Positions 47,763 to 60,483 of a stretch of DNA of 64,000 nucleotides are shown here, in pieces (the first letter of the stretch is position 1; each line of letters starts with the position of its first letter). The stretch is taken from positions 14,614,326 to 14,678,325 of the forward strand of contig OY282609.1 in the NCBI GenBank assembly GCA_958298945.1. Reading direction: 5' to 3'. The notes beneath the pieces were generated by a model that did not search any database, had not been told where the DNA came from, and saw only the letters and a list, made by a program, of their open reading frames with translations. Made by a program: the position numbers and the translations under genes. This DNA comes from Atherix ibis (Eukaryota > Arthropoda > Insecta > Diptera > Athericidae).

Positions 47763-50024
47763 GTATGTACAAATTATCAATGTGTTGCTAACCTTTTATT
47801 ATTCTTTTCTAATTATTCCTAAATATAAGATCCTTTAACCAATATTATTTTTAATTTCTTTGTGGACATTTTTTATTTTTTTGTCAATTATTTTTCCAAT
47901 TTATTCATTACAATATTTTTCAATGAAAGCATGTACAACAATATTTTTCCATTTAAAGAATTTTCTATTTTTTTATTTTACACACAATTTTATGAGCAAA
48001 TGTATTTACTAATAATTTTATCCATAATGCAACCTTTTATTTTGCACGCCATTTAATTTAATTAGAAAAATTTTATTAAAAATTGTTTCTCAAATTATTT
48101 CTACTAACATACATATTCAAGCGAGTTTTTTTTATACATTTCACTGTAAAATTTTCGAATATTTTCGTTGTTTTGGCCTAAAAACTAAATAGACTTTTAT
48201 AAGTAAAATAGTTTCAAAAACTATTAAAATTTATGAGTACATTTTAAATAAATTATTATAAAAATATACTATTAGTTATTCTGATTATTTTTGAACTTTT
48301 TTTGCTATTAAATTCTCGTATATATTTAATATTTTGCTATCTCAATTTGAATGTTGCTTTTATTTTAATTTATTATATTTTAATTTTAATAATCTTTTCT
48401 TCTCTTTTTAAAATAAATTTATAATTTTTTTAAATTTAATATCTTAAAAAATATTTGCGATGTTCGTAAATATTTCAAATAACTTTCAATATTTCACTTC
48501 TGATCTGCTAATTTTTCTACATTTTTAAGAGTTCTTAATTAATTTATATTAAAAACGTGTTTTTTTTTTGTTATTAGCCCAGAAATAGTGTACACTCAGC
48601 AATATTTTATAAAGAAAATATATATAAACAAATATTCCTCCCACAAAATAAACCATAAAAGTTTATTAAATGTATAATTTAATAGATTAAAATTCAATTA
48701 TAAAAAATATCGTTAGCTTATATAAAAAGAAAAAAAATTATAATATTCTGAAGGATATTTGGAAAAAAAACTCCCAATTTTCTGAACAATCCTGACAACT
48801 TCAAATGTTTTTCCACGAAAAGAAAATATCAACTAAGTCACCTTATTGAATTATTGTCTAGTTAAAAAAAGCCAGCCTATCTGATGAAAATAGTAAAAAA
48901 AAAAATTAGAAAAAATACCTGTCACCTGAGAATTTTTACTCAAATGGCATTAGTTAATAATCTTGTTCTGAAACTTTGACATACTTCATTGTGCTTGACA
49001 CAATGAGAAATATTTCTTCCCCCATTTTAGAAAATCCTAATCATAAGGACTCTACTAGAAGGAATTTTTTCTTCAATGGATTATTAAAAAAAAACAAAAA
49101 TTATTAATAAAAATCATACAAAAGCAGTTACCTATCCATCCATCAACGTTTGAAATTTTGTAATTTTTTTCAAAGAATGACTGATTTTGATATATTTTTG
49201 TACGGTTTTTATGGCAACAGATTTAAAAGTTTGGAATTTTCCTTTTTGACATGAAGATGAGTCTTTTTCTTTTTTTAAATTATTCCAAAAATCCCTAAAC
49301 TTTTAATAGGTTTTTTTTTTGTCAAGATATCAGTAGGATTAAGTCATATTTTTTCTGTCTAACCAAACAATTTTTGTTAAGAACTGATTTTTGTTAAAAT
49401 TAATATTTTTTTTCTTTTTATTTTAAAAATAAATTCATAAAATGGCATTTATTTGAAATGCACATAATCAATTTCGAAATCAGTAATAAAGTGCGACTGC
49501 TTGTAAGTTAATGCATAATTCAATCCAATAAGTTTATTGCTAGTTAAGTAAATCCCAATAGTGTCGTTTGTATTAATTTTCAACCCGGAAATTGTCACTT
49601 GGAAGCAAATTTTACACTTCAATTTAAATGAGTTATTATCGAACTAGAAACGATAAATCAGAGAATGTGTATATATTTAAAAGCTTTAATTGCGTTTCAA
49701 ATAAAATTCATTTTAGATCACTACCAACCAACCAATAGAACATTTCATTTGGGATTTAATGAAATTGAAATCGAAATTAAATCACTTAAGCTAATGTCAG
49801 GATTTTTATATTGGATATTATAATCAGATGGGATCATTTTGATTTATCCTAAACTTTTTTATTAACATTGAAAAATCTATCAAACTTGAATAAAACTAAG
49901 CGTATTTTTGCCATTTCGTACTTTAATTCGCATGCTTTCGACAGTGTATGACATGCTAGATTACCTTGGAAGCTGCAGCTAATTTTATCTTCTGGTTTTT
50001 TCTACATTCTAAGAGCCCAAAGGT
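47763..50024 (+). other. presumed intron sequence, AT-rich
   Basis: Begins gtatgt. No gene or clear repeat. A 64-codon frame at 47862-48056 is hydrophobic but has no splice context or coding composition. Confidence 0.6.
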
Positions 50025-50455
50025 CAAATCGAAATTAACAGGTAGCTGGCATTTATCCTATCATGGTCGTTGTCCCACAGGGTAGTCTTTAAAACTTTTT
50101 TTCGCAATAATATCATAACCATAACACGGCACGAGGATACAGCAATCCTAACCCAGCATAAAAATCTTTCCACAACCACGACTATTTTACAAAAGCACAT
50201 CTCTACCGAGGGATTTGATTCGAAAAGTAGAGAGCGGTGGTGAACGAGCAAAAATGTGCTCCAGTTAATTTGCAAGCTCCTCTTATATATTTTAATTGGC
50301 AGTATATTCCACAAAGAACGAGTGTAAGTTATCTAGGACTTATAATCGACAAACTGCTAAGCTAGAATCATTTAGATCAAAATAAAACTACTAAGCCTAC
50401 TAGACAACATCCCAGAAGTATTGCATATGACACTGTACTAAAGCCGATATATATA
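50025..50455 (+). pseudogene. Jockey-like non-LTR reverse transcriptase fragment
   Basis: Decayed + strand reading in several frames. In order: IYPIMVVVPQGSL (the PQGS motif of reverse transcriptase), ITRHEDTAILTQHKNLST (the ADDTAIL region, its catalytic Asp pair changed), a degraded W-----N--K segment, and RTSVSYLGLIIDKLL, the VKYLGL motif. It ends TVLKPIY at the left end of the mariner at 50458. The order and spacing match the palm and thumb of Jockey-type elements. Confidence 0.6.
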
Positions 50456-50457
50456 TA

Positions 50458-51646
50458 CCACCTTGATCAAAAAGAATTTATTTAGAAAATTAAAAATACA
50501 AGTTTATTCATCTAAATCTATATTGTCCCCTTCAAAGTAATCCCCATCGACTTTAACACACTTATGCCAGCGCTTGATCCAATGCTCGAAACATTTTTTA
50601 TATTCGGTTTTCGGTATGTCCATCAGTGCTTCCTGCGATTTTTCCATTACTTCCTCTCGGCTGTTGAAACGCGTTCTCCGTAATGGGTTTTTAATTCTAT
50701 TGAACAGAAAGAAATCACTTTCCATGGTTGTTGGATGGTATTTGTTGCATTTTTCATCAAAAACTTACGAATAATGATGGCACTGTACGACGGTGCGTTA
50801 TCATGGTGCAAAATCCACAAGTTTTCTGCCCACAATCCTGGTCTCTTTCGGCGAATTGCTTAACGCAAACGTGTCATAACGCCCAAATAATACTCTTTGT
50901 TTACTGTCCGGTATTCTGGAAAAAATTCATGGTGCACTACACCGTTGTAATTCATGAAAACCGTGAGCATTGCCTTCTTTTTTGACTGAAAACGACGTGG
51001 TTTTTTTGGTCTCGGCTCATTTGGTGAACGCCATTCACTTGCCTGATGTTTCGATTGCGTGTTGTACTCATAAACCCACGTCTCGTCTCCAGTAATGATC
51101 CTTTTGATGAATGTGGGATCGGATTCAGCCTCGCAAATTATGTCTTTTGCGACGACAATACGGTCTCTTTTTTGCATGAAATTGATGTCTTTTGGCACCA
51201 ACTTTGCTGCTACACGACGGAAACCCAAATCATTACCCAAAATGTCTTGGACGGATCCATAGGCAATGTTCAAGTCCTCCGCTATCTCTCTGATGGTTAA
51301 TGCGTTCATCATCTTCGATTGACTCACGACCACTTTTGAACCGCTCGTGCCACTGGTAAACGACCGTTTTCTTTAGAGAATTGTTGCCGAAACACTTTTC
51401 CAACATTTCCAACGTTCGCGCACCATTAAATCCTTTTTTTACGCAAAACTAAATACAAATTTAAATCCATTTCTAAAATTGTAAAAAATCGCCAACACAC
51501 ACAGAGATAGATGTACTCTTGGCTACGTAACTTTTGCAAATGTCAAGCTATAACGCTAAGATTTAGAGGGAATATCAACAACAGATGTACCAACTTAACA
51601 AAACAGAACTAAAATCGGAAAGATGGGAGCGCCACACTCAAGGTGG
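50458..51646 (-). mobile_element. mariner element with TA-flanked ends
   Basis: The left end begins ccaccttgatc after TA (50456-50457); the right end finishes tcaaggtgg before TA (51647-51648). So the outermost terminal repeat TACCACCTTGA is preserved with the TA target duplication. The length of 1189 bp is slightly short for a mariner, fitting the internal deletion in its transposase. Confidence 0.85.
50504..51440 (-). pseudogene. mariner transposase with frameshifts and a small deletion
   Basis: The N-terminal part near 51440-51300 reads VRTLEMLEKCFGNNSLKKTV then VYQWHERFKSGRESIEDDER, the first HTH and linker. After a frame change it runs ALTIREIAEDLNIAYGSVQD (second HTH), RRVAAKLVPKDINFMQK, RIITGDETWVYEYN (first catalytic Asp), NGVVHHEFFPEYRTVNKEYY, and, after another shift near 50850, LHHDNAPSYSAIIIRKFLMK (second Asp). 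The stretch with YSPDMAPC before the third Asp is deleted; the reading resumes ESDFFLFNRIKNPLRRTRF and ends GDYFEGDNIDLDE. This type is very common in insect genomes and gave rise to SETMAR in primates. The copy is inactive. Confidence 0.88.
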
Positions 51647-52159
51647 TACATAAGCAAATGTTTGTGTTCGACTCGCGTCGAAGTCAGTTCTTGCACTTCT
51701 AAATTCTTCAAAAAACTGTCAATAACCTTAACGTTCCATTCTTTTAAAAATTATAAAATAAATAATCCCTTTTTGACGAAACATCGATGCGTCTTTTCCC
51801 CTACATGCCTTCATATCCTTGTATTGTCGCAAATAAATCTGCCTGTTACAAATTATAATTTTAAAAAAATTATATTATTATATAAATCCCTAAAGTGAGC
51901 ATTGAAAAATAATTCCCTTCGCGTGTTATAATGTTAATGCTAAAAACTATGTAAACTGTATTGCTTAAAAGTAAGAAATATTCGAAGGAAACAGTTTTAG
52001 AAAAGTGAAAAAATGGTTCATAATCCTCTTCTTGCTTACCATCAATTTTAAGAAACCTTTGGAAAAAATAAATCAAAAAAAAAGTTCCATAAGCAATTAT
52101 CTACCTGAAAAAAACCGCCGGTTAGATAGAAAATAGCACTTATCCTCTCAAAGGAAAAG

Positions 52160-52460
52160 TTTTTCATTGAACGCGTATTTTATTTTTGCAATTTTCTGTT
52201 CATATTTGATCACGTACGTATACTTTTCTGTCAAAATTTACATCATGCACGTGTTTTTTCTTAGTACTCGCATTTTTTCTTTATCACGCACGTGTTTTTT
52301 TTTTGTTGACACGCACTTTTTTTTAACTACGCACGTTTTCTTACGCGCACGTTACTCAATAAGCCTGCTTCCGGAGGAAATTTTCGCACCTAAATTTTGC
52401 TCTGTGCACGAAACCCAGCAACAGAAACTGGAGACCAGTGCGTGTTATTGAGCGCGCGGG
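52160..52460. repeat. CACG-rich patch with interrupted tandem repeats
   Basis: Words of the type (t/c)acgcacgtgtttttt recur about every 20-25 bases between 52200 and 52350 (cacgtac, catgcacgtg, cacgcacgtg, cacgcac, acgcacg, gcgcacg), a concentration of CG and of the E-box CACGTG unlike anything else here. From 52345 to 52455 the block is bracketed by gttactcaataa and gttattgagcgcgc, partly inverted to each other, which may mark a small element. A 94-codon frame crosses it, but its content (Thr-His-Val-Phe repeats) only reflects the repeat. Confidence 0.6.
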
Positions 52461-52848
52461 ATTTTACACGTCAATTATTGTGTGCATAATTCTGTTGACG
52501 CTATTATATTTTTTAATACCCTTAACTTTTTCCATCAATTTCTCTAGTCTTATATTTGTATAGTATTGTTTTCTCTACAATTTTGATAGTATTTTCTTCA
52601 GATATTTTTGAGTTATTTGCTTGCTCCTTTATTCCTTCATCTGACGCAGCTCAATAACTAAATTTTAAAGTGATTTCTCTATATGCTCAAGCAGTTCTTT
52701 TAAGATATTTTTCTACCACTATTTAAGTAATAAGTGCCTATATTTTCATTTGTCAAGAATGAGAAACTGTTTTGGCAATGTTGATGCCTTATGGAATCAA
52801 AAAAGTGAAACTCTACAAAACCATATATCACAAATCACTTGTCACAGA

Positions 52849-52870
52849 TATGTATGTATGTATGTATGTA
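52849..52870. repeat. TATG microsatellite
   Basis: About five and a half copies of tatg in a row. Confidence 0.95.
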
Positions 52871-53589
52871 CATATATAAAAACATTCAAGCTAATCTCGG
52901 TAATTATTTTCTTAATTTTCAATTCGGAGAAAAAATAATTTCACTTGCGCACAAAATAAAATTGCTTGACATCAAACTCTTACCAAAAATTGTCAAAACG
53001 TCAACGTATTAGATGATATTCAAACTAAATTATTCACACGTACGTGTTCGTATTAGTGGTTCTGTAATTGGAAAAGGATTCTTTACGATACCATAACTAC
53101 TCTTTGAAATACTTTTAATTATTAATTTGATGGAAAACATTTGATATTTGAGAAGGTGTTTTTAAGAATTTCCATTCTTCCAACATGTCTAGAAGGATAA
53201 TAAATAATTCAAGGTACAACATTAATACTTCTACATGTGTGGTGGAACACGCGTATTATATGTGAAATTGATTAACTCATTTTTGATAAGTTTAACGGTT
53301 TTTTTCTGGAAAAAAGCAAAATAAATCAATTAATCGACGAGCTTTTAGCTTATTCGTTTTTTTCATTATCATTTCTTATTTGGGTATTTCTTGAAGTTTT
53401 TATTTATTATACAAATTTATTAAAAATTATTTTTTTCTGTAATTCTGTTTTTTAAATTATTAGTTATTTTTTCAATGAAAGTAATAAATTCAAATTAGAA
53501 TAAAACCTAAAATTTTAGTTCGTATATGGTAGTGGATAGAAAGAAAGAACTTAAAAGCAAACAAAATAAAAATTCCGAAATGAAAGAAC

Positions 53590-55410
53590 TTCGCACCTAA
53601 TCAAAAAGTGATCAAAAACCTATAAATTTGGACTATACTGCTTAGCGGGAACAAAATTTTGATGAATTCAAAAATATTATGTTTAATTCCTTAAATAATT
53701 TTAGAACTAATCAAGTATTCTAGATTTCAACTATACCTTGTTATTGTGCGGCATCTGGTTTTGTACGCAAAAAAACTGATGCGATGCAGGTTGTCGTGGG
53801 AGAAATTCCATGGGACCTGATGGTGCTGTATGGAAGCATTCACTATCGTCTACGGCAGTTGCATCCCACTTGCTGGTTGTCCGTTTACGATTGAAGATGT
53901 TCAAGACCTTAGTCTATGCTAGCGGTTTGTACTGGTCCTGAATAGGATGTTTGAAATATGGCACCGTCGATTGGATGAGAGTTTGAATGACAGATGGACG
54001 GTCATGTTCATTTCAGACGTGTGCTTTGTGTCTGCGTGTGGTTTTGAATTTGGTCTGTTCCTTGGTTATTTATTCACGTGATATGGCAGTATGAATGGAT
54101 TCCTGTATGTGCGTGGACTGACTGCCTTGGCCAGATGCCCTTTTGGGGAGGAGGAGGAGAGTACTAAGCATCTTCTCATTGAGTGTGGCCTGTACGGGGA
54201 TTTGCGTGACCTAGGTGCATGTGGAATTGTAGTGAATGGTGATAGTGGTGTGTTAGGTATGTATGCATGTTACAATAGGTCTGCCATGTCACTTTTTGAG
54301 AGGAGAGCGAGGATTGTGCGTAAATGAGTGTGTAATTAGCAGGCAAGATGGCTGCCACTGGGTCGAAAGCCAAGGTAGATTCGTATTGTACTTTCAGATC
54401 TTGGCGAACCCGCGTACCTGAGTTGGCTTAGCGGTGCCTAGGAATTTAAAATACATTGTGCCCGACACGAGGCACCTTAGGTAACAACGTGGTGACTGTG
54501 GTTAATACCCACATCACGGATACGATCTCCGGGTCGCTGGTGGGAGACACCGGTAATTATCTCGGGCGCTGACACTGCTATGACAGTAGATGTTTAGATA
54601 GGCCTCGCCACAAATAGTTGGAGTAATCAGCTTGTAACTGGTAACGGTGGTGCGTTGACTGAGCGTAACTTAATCCCTATGTCCGTAGGCGACTCATGGT
54701 TTTATGTTTAACGGCCGATAACATAATAATATACCTTATTGTAAGGATAATAATTTTGTAAATTCGCAAATATTGTGCATAATAATTTAACACCTTAAAT
54801 TATTTCGAAAATAGACTTACCTATAGGACCTTAAAATTTTCACTTATGGAATAAAGATTTTTTTGCATTGAAAATTATTATAATACTAATTAAGGACCTA
54901 TAAAACCACGAAATTTTGACTATACTGCTTGGCAAATATGATACTCTTTGGCGTCTAAAATAATATGGTCTCCTGTTTAAATAATTTCAAATCCGACCCA
55001 AAAACGTTAAGGACCTCTAGATTTGTATCATTCCACATAGTGAGGATAAAGTTTTTGTGAATCCAAAGATATTGTGTTTTACTTCTTACATTATTTCGAT
55101 ATCAATCAAGGACCTTTAAGACTTTCGATTTTGAAGTATACCAAGAGGCGAATCTGGAATTTTTTTTTGCATCTAAAAGAATGTCTTCTGCTCCTTAAAC
55201 TATTTTTACATTAATTAATTACCATAAGGTCCTTAAAATATCGACTATATTACATGACATGGAAAGGATTTTTTAATTACATCAAATACAAGTGGTTTTG
55301 CACTTAAAGTTACTTTGCTGCATACAAAACAAGGTCAGAATACACCAAATCCTACAAGCCCTTAAAATTTCGACTATTCCCTATATGTAAAAAACGAAAT
55401 TTTTTTCCAT
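53590..55410. repeat. tandem array of about 115-bp units, interrupted by a retroposon
   Basis: Units contain aaggacct-aaaa-tttcgactata-ctgcttggc followed by a region like ttgcatctaaaatattgtgttt and ccttaaattatttcaat. Unit starts fall near 53616, 54828, 54893, 55010, 55107, 55226 and 55355, so the period is about 97-129 bases. Copies are diverged but clearly related. The retroposon at 53749-54730 sits inside one unit. Confidence 0.75.
53749..54730 (+). mobile_element. R1/Jockey-type non-LTR retroposon, 3' end only
   Basis: A GC-rich insert in the 115-bp array. The + strand encodes the end of the second retroposon protein: DAMQVVVGEIPWDLMVLYGS, then RLDESLNDRWTVMFISDVCF, YGSMNGFLYVRGLTALARCP and FGEEEESTKHLLIECGLYGD, ending near 54327. 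The C-PFG-EEES--H-L-EC cysteine-histidine motif marks the C-terminus in this group. A stop precedes YGSMNG and frames change upstream. About 400 bases of 3' untranslated region follow. The flanks ataccttgttattgt (5') and ataccttattgta (3') look like an imperfect target-site duplication. It is 5'-truncated and dead. Confidence 0.8.
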
Positions 55411-58063
55411 TTCAAATAGGGTCTCATTATTGTTCAATCAAAGTACCCAATAACTTTTAAAAAAAATTACCGCCCAAAAAAAACCGAATATGGTCTAAAT
55501 TATTTTCTAATTGATATTAGATTAAAATATTTTTAAAGAATATCAAATTGCAATAAATAAATATAACTGTTAATATAAATTAATTCTGTTTAAATTCTAA
55601 AGTTTTAAATTACAAAAACTAATTTTTCTGATAAAAAAGTTAAAACTTTTTAAAAATAATTGTAAACAAAAAATAATTTTTGATTGCAAAAGCAATTATC
55701 AGAACTATTCAAGAGGAATTAAAACACAAATTAAGATTGTCTCTATTTTCATAAAGTATTTTTCACCATTTCGACTTGATAATAAATGGAATTTTTTTTA
55801 ATATTAATCATTTTAAAATAGAATATTTCCTTTTGCTATTAAATAAAAATAATCCATTTGCGTTTAGATAGAAAAGGAAAAGAAACACTTTCATAGAAGA
55901 ATGATAATAATTTTCACCTTTGACAATTTTTCCATTAAAACAAAGCAAAATTTATCGAGGTTATCGTGATCTTTTCTAAGGAGAACGTGTTAATTATAAT
56001 AGGTTAATTATGTAGGTGTATTCAAGGACCTTTTATGATATTTAATTGTTTTTAGTTTTGTCTTAATTGTATTCACTCCTCCCAAAAAAAACAGATAACG
56101 AATAAAAAAAATGAAACGTTCCCATTCGGTGTTCCAAAAACAATTCGAGCGGGAACTTAAAGAAATAACAATTGTGACCATGAAAGTCCTTCTTTAAAAC
56201 AGCCAGCTAGGCTCTCTTATATTTTCTTATCTATTTAATGAGAATTTTATTCAAATCACTATAATTCTTGCCTGATTTATATTATAAATTTTCAATACTC
56301 TGCTCAGAATGACTTAAAGTGGGTAACTTTAATCAAGCCATTTGTTTAATGAGAATTTAAATTTGCAGACAAATTTTTTTTGGATAGGTTTTTTTTCCTT
56401 CCAAATATTTTAGTATATTTTTCCAGAAGGCATTTAGAATAATTTTAAAAGATTTTTCGTAATTTCTTTTATTTGGAATATTTTTTAAAAATTTCGTTTA
56501 TTTCTGTTCAAAGATATTAAAAGACGATTTTGAAGAATTTCCAGAGACAATTTATTAATAAGTAGTTTAAAAAAAAATGTTAATATTTTTTTGTTTCGAA
56601 TTTTTTATAATTAAAAATATTTCGGATTTTTAAATTTATTTTTAATTTTGTAATTTTTTTAAGTATTTTTTATTTGTTTACAGTTAATATAAAAAAAACA
56701 ATATTTGTTTTTAAATTTTCTAAAAAATAACTAGAAAACTAGTTGTTTTTTTATGCGAAAATAAATAATTTTTTAATACTTAAAAAAATTTTAAAAAAAA
56801 AACAAATTAAAGTTTAAAAAAAAATTTTAAATAAAAAATGCATTTTTATGTATTTGAAAAGGATTCTTTGAAAAATTACATATTTACTTATAAGATTCAA
56901 AATCCTGATAATTTTTGGGAACTTCCTTATAATTATCTTATAGAAAAATCAAACAATATTACTGAAGACTTAGAAACATTCTTAAAAAAATAGTCTAAAA
57001 TTTATTAAAAGTTTCGTTAATTTTTAGCAATTTTATTCAATATTTTATTGTATAATACACCAAATCTGTTAGTTTCAAATTATTTATAGATAATTTATCT
57101 GTTCTGTTAATAAACATTTATAAAGATTTCTAGCATTTTTTTTAAATTTTAATGTGAAAAATTGCTATTAACAAAAAATGAGCAAATGAATTTGCTTAGT
57201 TATAAATATTTTTAGAAAATTCTTTGCAAATTCTCAACAAAAACTCTTATTCAAAACTCTTCAAATTTATTTAGGGTTAATTTCTAATAAAAATTTATTT
57301 AAAATAAAGAGTATTCAAAAAGGATAAAGTTCAAAACAATCCTTTTGGCGAAGATGCAAAACTATTTTCGGAAATGATCATAAAATTTTCTCAAGCAGAT
57401 ATGTGCTGTTGAAAAGAAAACTTTTCCACTAAGAACGATGATACGTGACTAAACGAATTGTCCTTACGAGTTTATCCTCTTTGGTTTTATGCACCGTTAA
57501 AGCAGTTCTAAAGGACTTTCTCAAGAAAAATCATATCGTTCACTCGTTCATGAATTAATCAAAAATGCATTTTAAAAATGCAATACTTAAACTTAAGTTT
57601 TTATTGTATAAAAATTTTTATATTTTTTTATTTGTTAATGAATTTCCATCGTCGTCATAATCGTTAATATGTGCACTAAGTTTGAAATTTGTTAAAAAGT
57701 CGATTTTGTTCTGAGAAGTTCTTATTTCAAATTATTTTTCACTTAAAGATATCCTTTCAGAGACAGTCAATTACAGTTACTCCTTCTATTTTTATAAACA
57801 GAAAAGAAGTTATTACACATTAAAAATAGAAAAAAAGACTACTTTATATAAAGTACCTTTAAGTACCTATAATTAAAAAATATTTTCTTATTAACCTTAT
57901 TAGGATTTCATGGACTTGATAAACTCTTTGATGCACTTTAGCTTAAAAAAAGTTTCCTTCTTTTTTGTCCTTGCAAAGTTATAAAATATATTTCCTCAGA
58001 AGTTTTACAGAAAATTGATAATTGTAGTAATTATCATTATTGTCAGTGACTATATTTAATTAA
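55411..58063. other. AT-rich non-coding stretch
   Basis: No supported gene. A 28-codon frame starting at 56111 (ATGAAACGTTCCC) lies in a slightly GC-richer patch but has no support. Positions 57420-57550 are also slightly richer, without motifs. Confidence 0.55.
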
Positions 58064-58135
58064 TTTTTTTTAGCTGTGCTGATTTATACTTTTAAAATTA
58101 TTGAAAAAAGTATAAATGCGCACAGCTAAAAAATT
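58062..58135. repeat. imperfect fold-back, arms about 33 bp
   Basis: tttttagctgtgctgatttatacttt is mirrored by aaaagtataaatgcgcacagctaaaaa around an A/T-rich loop; two to three positions differ. Confidence 0.8.
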
Positions 58136-58429
58136 ATCTTCTTTATTTTTTAATAATTTTTAATATTCCCAATTAAAAGTAGTCATTTTTTTTAAAATTG
58201 AATCTTTCATGTTATTATTATCATAAATATTACATAGTTTTAGTAAATAACTACGGACAAAATAAGAAAGTTTCCTTTATATTTTTGGTTGTTAACTACA
58301 AGTAAAGACTTATCCAATTTATGCTTCGAATAATATAGTTGAATAAAATAAACTTAATTTGATGAAATTTTTTTATTTATATTATTTGAATCTTATCATT
58401 TTACATAAAATTTAATATTATGAAAATGG

Positions 58430-58820
58430 CTACTACAAGATTTCATGTTTTGATGACTTTTTCGCACATTTCAGACGATAACATATCTTGGTTTATAGAT
58501 TATCTCTGTAAATATGATGTATTTTGTAGTTCAACATAAAAATATCCAACGATGCCAAATCGCACGATCTTGTAGGCAAATTGGCATCACCAAATCTCCA
58601 CATTAAGTGTCCTCAGAAGCTTTCGTGCAGCATAGCAGAAATTTGTCTTGTTATGTAGCTTGTGCTGCCGTTTTGGTGAAACCATATGTTCAGATGAAAA
58701 TCGTCAGTTTTGAGCCAAAAAACGTCGGTTATCATATGGCCATAGCCCTCAGAACTGGCAATAATGGTGCCTCCTCTTTTCCGATCAAAATACAAACCAG
58801 CAGTCATGTTTTGCAAATAT
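58430..58820 (-). pseudogene. IS630/Tc1-like transposase fragment
   Basis: The - strand reads MQNMTAGLYFDRKRGGTIIA, then DDFHLNIWFHQNGSTSYITR, where the usual second catalytic Asp of WFQQDGA is Asn. It continues RQISAMLHESF, a stop, RFGDANLPTRSCDLASLDIF (third Asp region) and, after a deletion, [11 protein letters not shown], whose alternative frame is [10 protein letters not shown], the C-terminal helix. This is the insect transposase type with WFQQDGAT-HTAR and PPRSCDLTPLD motifs. It is broken and lacks its N-terminal half. Confidence 0.75.
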
Positions 58821-58822
58821 AA

Positions 58823-60360
58823 TGTATGAAATTTTTTTTATTAACGTATCCACTAAGAGAGAATTAGTCTCATAAATGAATAAAATTTTTTTGAAACGTT
58901 GATACGGCAAAACTCTTACATTTGTAGAGTATTTTTTAATTTAAAAATGGTTATGCAATCCATTTCATAAAGTGGCAATCCAGGATCATCCATTTGTTTA
59001 GCCTGAATACTATCAAATGACAAGCCTGCACCTTTTAAACCGTAATAAGGACAATCCCGTATTCCTTCAAATTATCACAACACTATATCCCAATAACTAT
59101 TTTTTTAGGTATACTGAACCAAAACTGTGTATCATTAAAATTCAAAATAAAACTTACATTAATAATTTTGTGATGTAATACATCAAATTTCCCTTTTTTA
59201 ATATAAAATCTTCGTAAAATAAATCGATTGAAAACTTCAGTGTTTTAATTAAAAATTCGTTTTTTTCCACTATAATTAAAAGCCAATTAAAAAAAATTAT
59301 TTCCTTTAAAAAAAAAGTTTTTTTTAAAAGTAATATCTAATTTTGCTAATAATAATAAAACACTTTATTCACCTTCTTAATGATAGCAATTTTTGTTTAT
59401 TAGGAAAACAGTATTTATTAACTATTATTTAATAGTATTTATTCTTAAACCTACAAAAAGAAATCAGTTAATTATAAAATTTGTTTATTGATTTAAGAAA
59501 AGCCCTTTTACATATGTGGTAGCAAAAAATATGATCAGAAATTAGGAAAAAATTCAAATTGCAAACTTTCACTATGGAGGATTATAGTTAGCCTAAAACT
59601 TAAGAAATTATTTTCACTACCATTTTTAATGTAATTAAATAAAATTAAAACTTACTCTAAGTGTCAGCCCCCTAGAAACTTTTAAAGCTGTTACATATTT
59701 TTAACAGAGAGTGACAATAAGAACTTCATTAGCATTTTTGTGATGACGACAAGAGTCAAAATTCATCGCAAATCGCTGGCAGTTGCAAATTATTGTTAAT
59801 ATTTCAAGAAATAATAAAAAAAATTTATTTAAACACAAAGTGATCGGTCATTAAATTATCGGCCATTGAGATATACTTTTAAGCTTTGCCTACTTCTGGT
59901 ATGTACGCACCTTTTTTTGCGAAGAACATTTTATATTCATTTTTTTTTTGTCTTGAAAAATCTTAAAAATCAAACTGTTTCTTAAAATCGCAATTATTAC
60001 ATTACAATCTAATTTATAGAATAATTGTTATGAAATTAAAATTGTTTTACGCAAATTTCAAGTCAATGCTTATATTCTGTGCTTCGAGATTGAAAATAAT
60101 TTGGAAATTTTTTTATAATTTTATTCAAATTAAGACAATTTAAAATAAATTTTTAATCTCTTTGATTATTGTTTATCATATGTGAAATAAAATAAGTCCT
60201 AGAACTTTTTTGTAAAATATTTAAAAAGATTTAATTTTTCTTTTTAAATGAAAATACTTTAGAAAAATTTACATTTTTTAATAATTCTCAATAAAAAATA
60301 TGAAAAAAGTTTAAAAAATCGCAGAAACTATCAAAAACTTGATTACTGACCAAAATTTTG
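58823..60360. other. AT-rich non-coding stretch
   Basis: No gene or clear repeat is supported between the transposase scrap and the SVWC gene. Confidence 0.55.
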
Positions 60361-60366
60361 TTTATT
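60361..60366 (-). terminator. AATAAA polyadenylation signal of the SVWC gene
   Basis: Reads aataaa on the - strand, nine bases after the stop codon of the SVWC gene. In such AT-rich DNA this hexamer also arises by chance. Confidence 0.35.
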
Positions 60367-60374
60367 TTCATTTT

Positions 60375-60483
60375 TTAATTTTTGCCCCTTTTTGAACAGT
60401 CAAAACGTTCGCAACATTCTGGAAAGGGTTTACTCGTATCTTCTGGGATCCTAACACAGCCAGGAGCTCGGTGTGCTCCGCAT
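60375..60483 (-). CDS. SVWC gene exon 3 (Cys 4-8 and stop)
   Basis: Acceptor tttatag. Carries the last five cysteines including the CC pair preceded by FPE, a short basic tail (SKRGKN) and TAA. The basic tail is a possible processing site, not shown by the sequence alone. Confidence 0.88.

Noticed and set aside
50574..51300. several + strand frames of 66-85 codons
   Set aside because: All are antisense shadows of the mariner transposase on the - strand.
52167..52451. 94-codon frame with Thr-His-Val-Phe repeats
   Set aside because: The peptide only mirrors the CACG/T-run nucleotide repeat; no coding evidence.
54176..54373. 65-codon reverse frame
   Set aside because: It is antisense to the retroposon C-terminal protein with the C-PFG-EEES motif.
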